Assembly (NCBI RefSeq): GCF_007923445.1
Contig: NZ_VOJI01000008.1
Span: 124,001-188,000 of the forward strand
Source: Puniceibacterium confluentis
GTDB taxonomy: Bacteria; Pseudomonadota; Alphaproteobacteria; Rhodobacterales; Rhodobacteraceae
DNA: 64,000 bases
Reading direction: 5' to 3'
Made by a program: the position numbers and the translations under genes. The stretch's first letter is position 1, and each line of letters starts with the position of its first letter. Below, one piece after another: positions 37,737-46,122 of this stretch. Below the pieces are notes generated by a model, which was given only the letters and a program-made list of their open reading frames with translations, was not told the DNA's origin and did not search any database.

Positions 37737-38011
37737 GGCTGCACCTCCAGAAAGCGACGGTCGCGCAGGGCGCCAAGGAACCCGGCGGAGTCCTTTGCAA
37801 TATCTTCGACCGGCGCGTTGTAGCGTGCCGCCAGCGCCGCGGTGATTTCACCGAAACTGCGCGCGCCGTCTATCTCGGTCAGGATGGCATGGGCAATTGC
37901 GTCCAGGGTGATGGCGCGTTCAGGGGCCAACAGCACCCAGGCGTCGCGGACTGTGTCGCGGTGTATCCGAACCCCGCGCGGCAGATAGGGAACGTCCTGC
38001 TCTGTGATCAT
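37733..38011 (-). CDS. pqqD: PQQ peptide chaperone PqqD
   Basis: 92-residue RiPP recognition element that binds the PqqA leader and presents it to PqqE. YLPRGVRIHRDTVRDAWVLLAPERAITLDAIAHAIL-type features cover residues 9-45, and the C-terminal winged-helix part FGEITAALAARYNAP covers about 54-68. It overlaps pqqC and pqqE by 4 bp on each side. Confidence 0.93.
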   Translation of the reverse strand: MITEQDVPYLPRGVRIHRDTVRDAWVLLAPERAITLDAIAHAILTEIDGARSFGEITAALAARYNAPVEDIAKDSAGFLGALRDRRFLEVQP

Positions 38012-38769
38012 GATGCCTTGACCCTCCGCGACTCGGCGACCAGGCCTTCATGTGGCTGCCAGCCGCCCGGAGGAATGCGGGCCGGAGCGACATAGGCTGA
38101 ATAGAGCGCATCGAGCTGCGACCAGAGAACATCGGTCTTGAACTCCAGCGCCCTGGCGGCGGCGTCCTGTTTTTCCTGCGTGTCGGCATGATCCAAAACC
38201 CAGGACAGCCCGAACGCGACATCCTTTGGCGCCTCCTTCAGGCGATTCTGGAAATACGACAGCGACGACTCGTCCGCGAACGCGTAGTTTTTCAGAAGTC
38301 CGGCGATCCGGTCCTGGTGGATCTTGGGAGCAAAGAGTTCGGTGAGCGAGGCGGCGACGGCCTCGAGCAGCGACTTGTCCCGCACAAAACGGACATAGGC
38401 ATCGACGGCGAACCTTGTCGCAGGCAGCACACCGCGCGCCGAGGCAACGTAGTCGCGGTCCAGCCCGACGGCATCGGCAAGGCGCAGCCAGCGTTGAAGG
38501 CCACCCTCGTTGGCATCGGTCCCGTCGTGATCCTCGATCCTGGAACGCCAGATGCGGCGCAGCTTCGGATCCTCGACCCGGGACATGAAGGCGGCATCCT
38601 TCATCGGGATCGAATGCTGGTAGTAATAGCGGTTGATCACCCAGGCGCGCACCTGATCGGGGGTGCAGCCGCCGCCGTGCAGCAGATGGTGAAACGGATG
38701 CTTGTCATGATAGCGCTCGGCGCCGATCTGGCGCAGGCGCGCCTCAAAGTCGTCGCGGCTCTGAGTCAT
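38008..38769 (-). CDS. pqqC: Pyrroloquinoline-quinone synthase PqqC
   Basis: Cofactorless oxidase for the last eight-electron oxidation and ring closure to PQQ. 253 residues of all-helical haem-oxygenase-like fold. Family motifs: YHDKHPFHHLLHGG at 20-33, WVINRYYYQHSIPMKDAAF at 42-60 and DHDGTDANEGGLQRWLRLADAVGL near 75-100. The ATG at 38769 overlaps the pqqB stop. The open frame extends further upstream, but only inside pqqB. Confidence 0.95.
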   Translation of the reverse strand: MTQSRDDFEARLRQIGAERYHDKHPFHHLLHGGGCTPDQVRAWVINRYYYQHSIPMKDAAFMSRVEDPKLRRIWRSRIEDHDGTDANEGGLQRWLRLADAVGLDRDYVASARGVLPATRFAVDAYVRFVRDKSLLEAVAASLTELFAPKIHQDRIAGLLKNYAFADESSLSYFQNRLKEAPKDVAFGLSWVLDHADTQEKQDAAARALEFKTDVLWSQLDALYSAYVAPARIPPGGWQPHEGLVAESRRVKAS

Positions 38770-39662
38770 GCTGTAACCTCCATACCGTCCTGTCCGATGG
38801 TCCAGCCAGCAGCTTCGGCCAGCGCGCGTTCCTGTGACTCGGGCCGCAGCACCGGATTTGTGTTGTTCATGTGCACAAAGATCTTGCGCCCCACGTCCAG
38901 CGCCTCGAATGCCTTGATCGACCCGTCTGGCCCACTCATTGACATATGGCCCATGCGCTTGCCGGTCTTCTGTCCCAGCCCGGCCTGAACCATCTCGTCG
39001 TCCTGCCACAGCGTGCCATCGAAAAACACCAGTGCTGCGCCATTCAGCCGGGCGCGCAGGTCGTCATTCAACAAGGCGCAACCGGGGATGTAAAAGGCAT
39101 CCGTGTCACCCGCCTGCAAATGAACGCCGACCGTCTGGTCGCCAATGAGATCGGTCTGCACCGTCTCACCTTCCAGATAGAGCGGCACCTTGCCGGGCAC
39201 AGGAAAGAGCGTCGCCTGCAAGCCGGGCGCGATTTCCGCAGGGGCATTCAGTTCCACGACCGCGCGGTCGACCACCTGGGCGTTGAGCGCCGAAAATATC
39301 GGATTTGCATCCAGAACGTCGTGAATGCCGGGTGTGGCGAAAACCGTGAACCGCTGCATTTCGCGCAGGGTCAGCAGGCCGGCCACATGGTCGATGTCGC
39401 CATTGGTCAGCAGCACCGACCGCAGCGGCATCTCGCGCAGACCGCTCGGATGCAGTGCGGAACAGTCAGCCATCTGCTGACGGATGTCGGGCGAGGCATT
39501 GAGAATGGCCCAGTCCGTTCCGTTGGCGCTGACCGCCAGTGACGATTGGGTCTGTGCCGGGATCTGTCCGGCGCGGGCAAGGTTGCAGTTCTTGCACCCG
39601 CAATTCCATTGAGGCAAGCCACCACCGGCAGCAGCCCCGAGAATGCGCGCGCGGAATGTCAT
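38766..39662 (-). CDS. pqqB: PQQ biosynthesis protein PqqB (metallo-beta-lactamase fold)
   Basis: Iron-dependent hydroxylase of the PQQ pathway, 298 residues. The N-terminal RARILGAAAGGGLPQWNCGCKNC motif (residues 4-26) with its CxCxxC zinc site is diagnostic, as is TNGDIDHVAGLLTLR near 86-100. Translationally coupled to pqqC. Confidence 0.95.
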   Translation of the reverse strand: MTFRARILGAAAGGGLPQWNCGCKNCNLARAGQIPAQTQSSLAVSANGTDWAILNASPDIRQQMADCSALHPSGLREMPLRSVLLTNGDIDHVAGLLTLREMQRFTVFATPGIHDVLDANPIFSALNAQVVDRAVVELNAPAEIAPGLQATLFPVPGKVPLYLEGETVQTDLIGDQTVGVHLQAGDTDAFYIPGCALLNDDLRARLNGAALVFFDGTLWQDDEMVQAGLGQKTGKRMGHMSMSGPDGSIKAFEALDVGRKIFVHMNNTNPVLRPESQERALAEAAGWTIGQDGMEVTA

Positions 39663-39684
39663 TCAACCCTCCGCGCGCTGGTAT

Positions 39685-39780
39685 TCAGAACAGAACGCCA
39701 GCGTCGTCTGCGTCCGGGCCGTACATGTTGATTTCCATGCCGCACTCGATTTCGCGGATGACGGGTTTATTCCAAGCCAT
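39685..39780 (-). CDS. pqqA: PQQ precursor peptide PqqA
   Basis: 31-residue precursor, translated MAWNKPVIREIECGMEIN and then MYGPDADDAGVLF. The substrate Glu16 and Tyr20 are in the required E-x3-Y arrangement (EINMY). A strong GAGGAGG lies upstream of the ATG at 39780. It sits 22 bp before pqqB, as expected for the first gene of the operon. The AT-rich stretch 39850-39880 upstream probably contains the promoter. Confidence 0.95.
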   Translation of the reverse strand: MAWNKPVIREIECGMEINMYGPDADDAGVLF

Positions 39781-39878
39781 GATTTTCCTCCTCAGGATGG
39801 GTTGCGTGAACACTTCTGAAGGCTGTTGCAAATCGCGATTCCACGCAATTCTTATGTTCTAAGAAAAAATAAAAATCG

Positions 39879-40580
39879 TTATTTGTCATGCGGTTGAGCA
39901 ATCTCGGGCGCGCTGCCATCCAGCATGAAACCGCGGTTGCGCAGGGTCTTGATCTCGAATCCGAAATCCGCAGCCGGATCGAGCTTGCGGCGCAAGTAGC
40001 CCAGATAGACATCCACCACATTTTCCGAGCTTGTGCCTTCGCCGGCCCAGAGCGTGTCAAAGATCCGGCCCCGGGTCAGCGCCTCTCCGGCGTGGCTTGC
40101 CAGAAGCAGCATCAGGGCGAATTCACGCTCGGTCAGGACGACGTCCCGCGTCCGGCCGATGACTTTTCGGGTGGCCGGATCCAGCCGGGCGCGGCGCGGT
40201 GCGTCAGTCCGGGCGCGGCGCTCCTGCACCTTCAGCCTGGCCACCAGTTCGTCAAACGAGAACGGCTTGACGATATAGTCGTCGGCCCCGGCCTCGAGCC
40301 CACGCGCGCGATCTTCGACCTCGGACAGAGCCGAGAGCATGACGATCGGCAGGCCGATGCCCTCGGCGCGCAGCGCCCGGACCAGATCAATGCCGCTGTC
40401 CGCGCCGATCATCACATCGATAATCGCCGCGCCCATGGATTCTGCACGCAGCCGGGCCAGGGCTGCGTCGGTGCGGTGTTCGCTGACCGTGTCATAGCCG
40501 TGCAAGGCCAGACCGCGCGCCAGAGCCGAAGTGATCTCTGGGTCATCGTCGACGATCAGGATGCGTTTTGGTGTGCTCAT
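39879..40580 (-). CDS. Response regulator, OmpR/PhoB family
   Basis: 233 residues. The receiver domain spans about 1-120 with acidic pocket DDD (11-13), phospho-acceptor D55 (AIIDVMIG), Ser in VMLSA and the Lys in YIVKPFS. The trans_reg_C winged helix spans about 130-222 with SSENVVDVYLGYLRRKLD. It lies 9 bp after the sensor kinase gene. The next gene on the same strand is pqqA, so the pair may control PQQ synthesis or PQQ-dependent alcohol/sugar oxidation (inference from position). Confidence 0.88.
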   Translation of the reverse strand: MSTPKRILIVDDDPEITSALARGLALHGYDTVSEHRTDAALARLRAESMGAAIIDVMIGADSGIDLVRALRAEGIGLPIVMLSALSEVEDRARGLEAGADDYIVKPFSFDELVARLKVQERRARTDAPRRARLDPATRKVIGRTRDVVLTEREFALMLLLASHAGEALTRGRIFDTLWAGEGTSSENVVDVYLGYLRRKLDPAADFGFEIKTLRNRGFMLDGSAPEIAQPHDK

Positions 40581-40589
40581 GCGCTGACC

Positions 40590-42215
40590 CTAGGCCGCGT
40601 CCAGCGGCAAGCCCACCGTGACTTTTGTCCCGGGTGCGGTGTCCGTGGTCCCGGCGGGGGGCACGGGGCTGGTCAAGGCAATAAAACCGCCCTGCTGCTC
40701 GACCACCCATTTCGCCAGGGCGAGACCGATGCCGAAACCTTCGGCCTTCGCAGGGCTGCGCCCCTGCGTGAACCGCCCGAATACAGCCTCCTGATCTTCT
40801 GCCGCGATGCCAGGGCCGTTGTCGCTGACATGTATCCGGCCCATGCCGTCAGCACTGTCCAGCGCAAGCTCGATCCGCCCCCCGGCACGGGCATGGCGCA
40901 CGGCATTCTGAATCAATCCCGTCACCACCTGACGGATCCAGTTCGGATCGCCGATCACCGCCACAGGGGCCAGGGGGCCCTGACTCAGCGTCATTCCCGC
41001 ACTGTGCACTTCGGCGCGGGTATCATCGGCGGCGTCCCGCAGTACGCCCGCGAGGTCGAATGAGGTTGCTGACAGCGCGAGTTGCCCGGTTTCCGAGCGC
41101 GCGATCCGCAACAGGTCATCGATTCTGCGATTCAGGCGCAGCGCCCGGTTGTGGATCGTCTCGAACGCCGACGCGGCGTCGGGGGCGCCCTTCAGCCCCA
41201 GTTGCGCCTCCATCAGGATCACTGTCAGCGGGGTGCGCAGTTCGTGACTGATGTCGGCAAAGAACCGGCGGCGATTCTCGTCGGTGCGCGACAGTTCCGC
41301 ATTGGCGGCACGCAGCGCCTCTGTACGCTCGGCGATGGTGGCGTTCAGGCGGGCCCACTCATGGTCAACCTTGGCCTTGCGGCGGGCCAGAGCGACCGCC
41401 ATGCGATTGGTCTCGGTGAACAGCAGCCCGATTTCGTCAGGCTGATGGTCAGGCAGGGCGACGGCAAAATCTTCCTGACCGATCTGGCGCGCCGCCGACC
41501 GCAGCAGGTTCAGCCTGTCGAATTGCGGACGCACGAGGCCAAGGTAATAACCGGTCATCATCATCAGCGTGACCGCCGCAATGCCAAAGGCAATCCGCGT
41601 CAGTCGGCGACGCAGGTCGGCAATGCCCGACAGGATGGCGTCACGGGCGCGCACCTCGTCGGTGATCACACCGTTCAGCAACGGATCGAAACTGATGGCA
41701 AAGGTATCGATGTAGCCCTGCAGGCGTTCGCGGTTCGCGGCAGAGGACAGAAACGCATTCCGGGTCGACTGGAACAGGGCCTCCATGCGGGCGATGCCGA
41801 TGCTTTGCGTGGCCCGCCGCGATTGTTCGTCGAGTCCCAGGGCCCGGGCTTCCTCGACCGCCTCCTCCAGATCCTGCCGCAGGCGCACAAAGGTGCGGGT
41901 GACACTGGCAGTGACGCTGTCGAGCCGGGCAGCGCGTTCCTCGGCCGGCAGGCCGGACTGGATCGCCTCGGCGGCAACAACAATCAGGGTCGAGACCTGG
42001 GTCGAGAGCACCGAATACCTCTCGATCCGCTTTTCGGCGGCCAGTGCTGCGTCAATGCGGGCCGAAACCTGCTCCATCCCGAGCACGATGAGCGCCGTGG
42101 TTGCCAATGCTGCCAGCCCCAGCAGCAAAGCTCCTAGGCCAAGGCGGGCGCGCAACGACAGGAAGCGACGGGCGCCGACCAAATTCGGAAGCTTTGGGGA
42201 ATCCTGCGTGGACAT
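40590..42215 (-). CDS. Sensor histidine kinase with HAMP domain
   Basis: 541 residues from the ATG at 42215. TM1 spans about 25-46, followed by a periplasmic helical sensor of about 170 residues and TM2 (FGIAAVTLMMMTGYYLGLV) near 205-225. A HAMP region comes next. The phospho-acceptor is in FFADISHELRTPLTV near 320, and the ATPase domain has an N-box QNAVRHA, DNGPGIAAED and GFGIGLALAKW. The helical, low-complexity sensor gives no clue to the ligand. A longer frame starts at 42314, but its extra residues look non-coding. Confidence 0.87.
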   Translation of the reverse strand: MSTQDSPKLPNLVGARRFLSLRARLGLGALLLGLAALATTALIVLGMEQVSARIDAALAAEKRIERYSVLSTQVSTLIVVAAEAIQSGLPAEERAARLDSVTASVTRTFVRLRQDLEEAVEEARALGLDEQSRRATQSIGIARMEALFQSTRNAFLSSAANRERLQGYIDTFAISFDPLLNGVITDEVRARDAILSGIADLRRRLTRIAFGIAAVTLMMMTGYYLGLVRPQFDRLNLLRSAARQIGQEDFAVALPDHQPDEIGLLFTETNRMAVALARRKAKVDHEWARLNATIAERTEALRAANAELSRTDENRRRFFADISHELRTPLTVILMEAQLGLKGAPDAASAFETIHNRALRLNRRIDDLLRIARSETGQLALSATSFDLAGVLRDAADDTRAEVHSAGMTLSQGPLAPVAVIGDPNWIRQVVTGLIQNAVRHARAGGRIELALDSADGMGRIHVSDNGPGIAAEDQEAVFGRFTQGRSPAKAEGFGIGLALAKWVVEQQGGFIALTSPVPPAGTTDTAPGTKVTVGLPLDAA

Positions 42216-42374
42216 TCGATTTCCGCCCACTTTGTCGGCATTTGCACAACGATTGCGCCAAAAACAGCATCTGCCACCCGGCAACGACCACCGTCCGGCA
42301 AATAATAACCACATTTACCTGTTTGTTCTTAGCTATGGCATTACGACCAATGACTCAGTTGACAAGAGGCAACC

Positions 42375-42578
42375 ATGATAGAACTGCTTTTCGTTACATG
42401 CCTGAGCGTCTCTCCGACGGACTGTCAGGAACGCAGCATGCTGTTCACGGACATCACCCCGATGACCTGTATGATGGGCGCTCAGCCCGAACTGGCAAAG
42501 TGGGCAACCCAACACCCCAAGTGGCAGGTCGCCCGCTGGAAATGCCAGATGGTGCGGTCGGTCGGCCTCGAAGCCTGA
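42375..42578 (+). CDS. Small conserved cysteine-rich secreted-type protein, unknown function
   Basis: 67 residues: a short hydrophobic N-terminus (MIELLFVTCLSVSP), then cysteines at 9, 17, 32 and 56, and a tail with ELAKWATQHPKWQVARWKC. AGAGG lies upstream of the ATG. I recall similar short proteins in many Rhodobacterales (start MIEL, central CMMGAQPELA, final W-x-C), without a known role. Divergent from the sensor kinase. Possibly exported with disulfides; not proven. Confidence 0.62.
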   Translation: MIELLFVTCLSVSPTDCQERSMLFTDITPMTCMMGAQPELAKWATQHPKWQVARWKCQMVRSVGLEA

Positions 42579-43009
42579 TCGGATTGCACGGCTCTGCAAA
42601 CGACACCTGCAACGGGCTACAGGCCGGTCCGGCCTGTTCCCATCGCGTGATCCGGCTCGACGATTCCCGCACGGTCGGCCTGCGGCTCGAGTCGTTGCCT
42701 TCGGGCGCTGGCGACCACACCCCGGCGGGCCGCACGGCCTGACATCGCGCGCCTTGGCTTCGCAGCAACCCCTCCCCCTGACTGTACATGTCGCAACAGA
42801 GTCAGCCTGGCGCCCGCGGCGGCGCTCCGGGCGGGGATTTTCCTGACGTGAACGCTGCGCGATGCCCGGCCTCGCGACTGCGGTCAGCCGGTGCAGATCG
42901 AATGCGACTCCCCATGAATCCCGCGGTCGGTTGCGCGCCCTGACAGACAGTGGTTTCCGTCAATGATGGTTTCATGCCACTATGCTGAAAAGCTCTCATG
43001 GAGACGGAC
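42579..43009. other. Intergenic region upstream of lacI1, no gene seen
   Basis: 431 bp. Short open frames on the minus strand lack ribosome binding sites and recognisable sequence. The last 50 bp should contain the promoter of the LacI-family gene; a weak ATGA/TCAT dyad lies at about 42963-42975. Nothing else stands out. Confidence 0.5.
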
Positions 43010-44041
43010 ATGGCTGACAGACCAACCATCAAGGATGTAGCCCGCGAAGCAGGGGTAAGCGCCACGACAGTCGACCGGGCCCTGAACGGACGCTCTGTCG
43101 TGCGGGAAGACACCCTGCGCAAGATTGCGGATGCTGCACACCGGATCGGCTACCATGGCAAGGGCATCTTTCAGAGCAGGCTCGAAAAGCCGCTGCCGGA
43201 GATCCGGCTCGGGTTCATCCTGCTGAAGAAGACGCAGGAGTTCTACAAGAACTTTGAACGAGAGATCCACCATGCCATCGCACAGCGGCGCGATGTGCGG
43301 GCCACGGCGGACATCCGGTTTTCGTCCTCGCAATCGCCACAGGAATTTGCCGAACTGCTCGCCGATCTTGGCGCGACCTGTGACGCGGTCGCCTGCACCG
43401 CGGTCAATGACCAGCGGCTCAATCAGGTGGTGCAGGATCTGCAGGACCGGGAGGTGATCGTGATATCGATTCTCAACGACTTTGCCCAGGGCATACGGCA
43501 CAGCTATCTCGGCCTTAACAACATGAAAATTGGGCGACTTGCGGCCTGGATGATCACCAGGACGGTGCATGATCCGGGCAAGCTTGCGGTATTTGTCGGC
43601 GGCAACCGCTGGCACGGCCACGATCTGCGCGAGGTCGGCTTTCGGTCGCTGGTGCGCGAAACCGGCCGGGGGTTCACCGTACTGGATACGCTTGTGAATC
43701 TGGAAACCCGCCAGGTCACTTACGAGGCAACGCTGGATCTGCTGCACCGGCACCCCGACCTCAAGGGCCTCTACATTGCCGGCGGCGGCATGGAAGGCGC
43801 CATTGCCGCCCTGCGCGAAGTCCACGACCGACCCAGGGTGGCGCTGGTGGTGAACGAGGTCACGGCAGAAAGCCGCAATGCGCTGATCGACGGCTATGTG
43901 GTCATGGCAATCTCGACCCCGTTGCCGGAACTGTGCCACCGGCTGATCGAGCTGATGGTCAGGTCCACAAGGGGCGAGGACGACAGCGCTTCGGGCCAGC
44001 ACTTTCTCGAGCCGAAGATTGTCCTTCCCGAACTCCTGTAA
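43010..44041 (+). CDS. LacI-family regulator 1 of the inositol locus
   Basis: 343 residues from the ATG at 43010; an ATG four codons earlier is possible, but the paralogue at 55976-57007 starts at the equivalent residue and has the same length. The HTH (TIKDVAREAGVSATTVDRALNG) spans 6-27, with the unusual TVDR in place of the common TVSR. A periplasmic-binding-like effector domain follows ([35 protein letters not shown]). It immediately precedes the iol transport genes on the same strand, with paired palindromes in between. The effector is probably an inositol or a keto-inositol (inference). Confidence 0.85.
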   Translation: MADRPTIKDVAREAGVSATTVDRALNGRSVVREDTLRKIADAAHRIGYHGKGIFQSRLEKPLPEIRLGFILLKKTQEFYKNFEREIHHAIAQRRDVRATADIRFSSSQSPQEFAELLADLGATCDAVACTAVNDQRLNQVVQDLQDREVIVISILNDFAQGIRHSYLGLNNMKIGRLAAWMITRTVHDPGKLAVFVGGNRWHGHDLREVGFRSLVRETGRGFTVLDTLVNLETRQVTYEATLDLLHRHPDLKGLYIAGGGMEGAIAALREVHDRPRVALVVNEVTAESRNALIDGYVVMAISTPLPELCHRLIELMVRSTRGEDDSASGQHFLEPKIVLPELL

Positions 44042-44080
44042 TGACGTAATCACGTCATTTATCTCATGTGATTACGTCAT
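44042..44080. promoter_or_regulatory. Paired LacI-type operators upstream of the iol transport genes
   Basis: TGACGTAATCACGTCA (44042-44057) and TCATGTGATTACGTCA (44064-44079). The outer arms also form a 13-bp inverted repeat. There is no T-run, so this is not a terminator. The motif GTGATTNC recurs upstream of lacI2 and the desaturase gene at 57017-57075. Confidence 0.7.
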
Positions 44081-44201
44081 GAATGGCAGAAAATAGCTCT
44101 CTGTGAATTGACCGAATCCTCATCATAAGCGCATGGTATCTGCGCAACCCGCGACAACATGACGTCGAATGAAGTCAGTGTTCCGCGGCCGGAGGACTAT
44201 C

Positions 44202-45014
44202 ATGCAGACGGCACTGAATCATATGACGACACCCCATCTGGGGTATGTGGAATTTCTTGACCTGGCGGCCCGGCTGGGCTGTGTCGGGGTCGAGGTGCGC
44301 AACGACATCGCACGCCCGCTGTTCGATGGCATGGACGCCACCGAGGCCGGCAAACTGGCAGCAGACAGAGGTCTGCGTCTGGTCGGGCTGAGCCAGGTCT
44401 ACCCTTTCAACAGCTGGGATGCCGCGCGTGAGGCCGCCGTCCGGGCGCTGATCGCGACGGCAGGGAAATGCGGTGCCGAAACCATCAGTCTGATCCCGCG
44501 AAATGACGGCACCGAGGCGGCGGACGGCGAACGCCAGGCCAATCTGCGCACCGCGATGACGGCCATTCTGCCGATGCTGCAGGATGCCGGGCTGACCGCA
44601 CTGGTCGAACCCCTGGGCTTTGGCCGCTCTTCGCTGCGCTCGAAGGCGGAACTGGTCGAGGCCATCACCGAGATCGGCGGCGGTCATTTCAAGCTGGTGC
44701 ACGACACGTTCCATCATACGCTGGCAGGCGGCGGCCCGCTCTTTCCCGAGCATACCGGGATCATCCACATTTCGGGCGTGGTCGATCCGGCCCTGAGTGT
44801 GGATCAGATGGAAGACGAACACCGCGTGCTTGTCGATGCGGACGACCGTCTGGGCAACACCGACCAGATCGCCGCCTTGCTCGCCGCCGGGTATCAGGGA
44901 CCGATTTCCTACGAATGCTTCTCGCCGCAGACACATGCGCTGAGCGATCCGTATTCGGCGATCAAACGCTCTTTCGATTTCATATCTTCGCAGCTTCGGG
45001 AGAAAGCCGCCTGA
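44202..45014 (+). CDS. TIM-barrel sugar isomerase, IolI-like (2-keto-myo-inositol isomerase)
   Basis: Xylose-isomerase-like AP_endonuc_2 fold, 270 residues. Metal-binding residues are visible in ALVEPLGF near 138, HFKLVHDTFHHTLAGG near 172, IHISGVVD near 195 and ISYECFSP near 240, the same layout as IolI. GGAGG lies upstream of the ATG at 44202. It lies between lacI1 and the inositol ABC transporter. IolI interconverts inosose isomers so that non-myo inositols can enter the pathway, which fits the locus. IolH or a MocC relative are alternatives. Confidence 0.7.
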   Translation: MQTALNHMTTPHLGYVEFLDLAARLGCVGVEVRNDIARPLFDGMDATEAGKLAADRGLRLVGLSQVYPFNSWDAAREAAVRALIATAGKCGAETISLIPRNDGTEAADGERQANLRTAMTAILPMLQDAGLTALVEPLGFGRSSLRSKAELVEAITEIGGGHFKLVHDTFHHTLAGGGPLFPEHTGIIHISGVVDPALSVDQMEDEHRVLVDADDRLGNTDQIAALLAAGYQGPISYECFSPQTHALSDPYSAIKRSFDFISSQLREKAA

Positions 45015-45093
45015 AGATATGAGTGTTTGCCCCATTATCTTGGGGTTTCCGGAAAAACCGAAGGTGTGCCGGACACCACTTAGGGAGGACTCA

Positions 45094-46038
45094 ATGAAAA
45101 AGACCTTTATCGCTGCGGGCCTTGTCTCGCTGTTGTCGAGCACGGCCATGGCCGAAAACGTCGGCGTGTCGATGGCGCTGTTCGACGACAACTTTCTGAC
45201 CGTTCTGCGCAACGGCATTCAGGATCTGGCCGACGGCATGAGTGACGTCGATGTCCAGATCGAGGACGCCCAGAACGACGTGGCCAAACAGCTTGACCAG
45301 ATCAACAACTTTGTCGCCTCGGGCGTCGATGCGATCATCGTGAACCCGGTCGACACCTCGGCCACCGAGGCGATGACACAGGCCGCCGCCTCTGCAGGCG
45401 TGCCGCTGGTGTTCGTGAACCGCCAGCCGATCAATGTCGACATGCTGCCCGACAACCAGGCGTTTGTGGCGTCGAACGAAGTCGATTCCGGCACCCTTGA
45501 AACCATCGAGGTCTGCGACCTGCTGAAGGCCGCCGGCAAGGACAACGCAAACGTCTACGTGATGATGGGCGAATTGTCGAACCAGGCCGCCGTGCAGCGC
45601 ACCGCCGACATCCACGATGTGATGGCGGCCGGCAAATGCGCCGTGACGCTCAACATCATTGACGAGCAGACCGCCAACTGGTCGCGGGACGAGGCGCAGG
45701 ATCTGATGACCAACTGGCTGTCGACCGGCGAGCCGTTCGATGGGGTCATTGCCAACAACGACGAGATGGCGATCGGCGCGATCCAGGCGATGAAGGCCGG
45801 CGGCATCGACATGGCTGACGTGGTCGTCGGCGGGATCGACGCGACGCAGGACGCCCTGCAGGCGATGCAGGCGGGCGATCTTGACGTCACCGTGTTCCAG
45901 AACGCGGCCGCTCAGGGGTCCGGGGCGCTGGACGCCGCGCTGAAACTGGCGCGCGGCGAAGAGGTGGACCAGAAGGTCTATGTCCCGTTCGAACTCGTGA
46001 CACCGGACAACATCGGCAACTACCTGTCCCAGAACTGA
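45094..46038 (+). CDS. Inositol-type ABC transporter periplasmic binding protein
   Basis: 314 residues. A signal peptide is cleaved after residue 20 (STAMA|ENVGV). The CUT2 Peripla_BP_4 fold shows VASGVDAIIVNPVDTSAT near 75-92, VFVNRQP near 108, IANNDEMAIGAIQAMKAGG near 223-241 and GGIDATQDALQAM near 248-260. TAGGGAGGA precedes the ATG. The context (IolI-like upstream, iolG downstream) makes myo-inositol or a derivative the likely ligand. Confidence 0.85.
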   Translation: MKKTFIAAGLVSLLSSTAMAENVGVSMALFDDNFLTVLRNGIQDLADGMSDVDVQIEDAQNDVAKQLDQINNFVASGVDAIIVNPVDTSATEAMTQAAASAGVPLVFVNRQPINVDMLPDNQAFVASNEVDSGTLETIEVCDLLKAAGKDNANVYVMMGELSNQAAVQRTADIHDVMAAGKCAVTLNIIDEQTANWSRDEAQDLMTNWLSTGEPFDGVIANNDEMAIGAIQAMKAGGIDMADVVVGGIDATQDALQAMQAGDLDVTVFQNAAAQGSGALDAALKLARGEEVDQKVYVPFELVTPDNIGNYLSQN

Positions 46039-46122
46039 TTGCTTCATGACACGGGCCAGAGCGTTGCGCCGCATCGCTCTGGCCGAAATCGGCCTTTGTG
46101 CCAGACTGCGGGGGAGGGACCA

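Noticed and set aside
44042-44080. The 13-bp inverted repeat as a terminator after lacI1
   Set aside because: There is no T-run after the stem, the loop is long, and the same motif recurs in a promoter region at 57017. Operators fit better.
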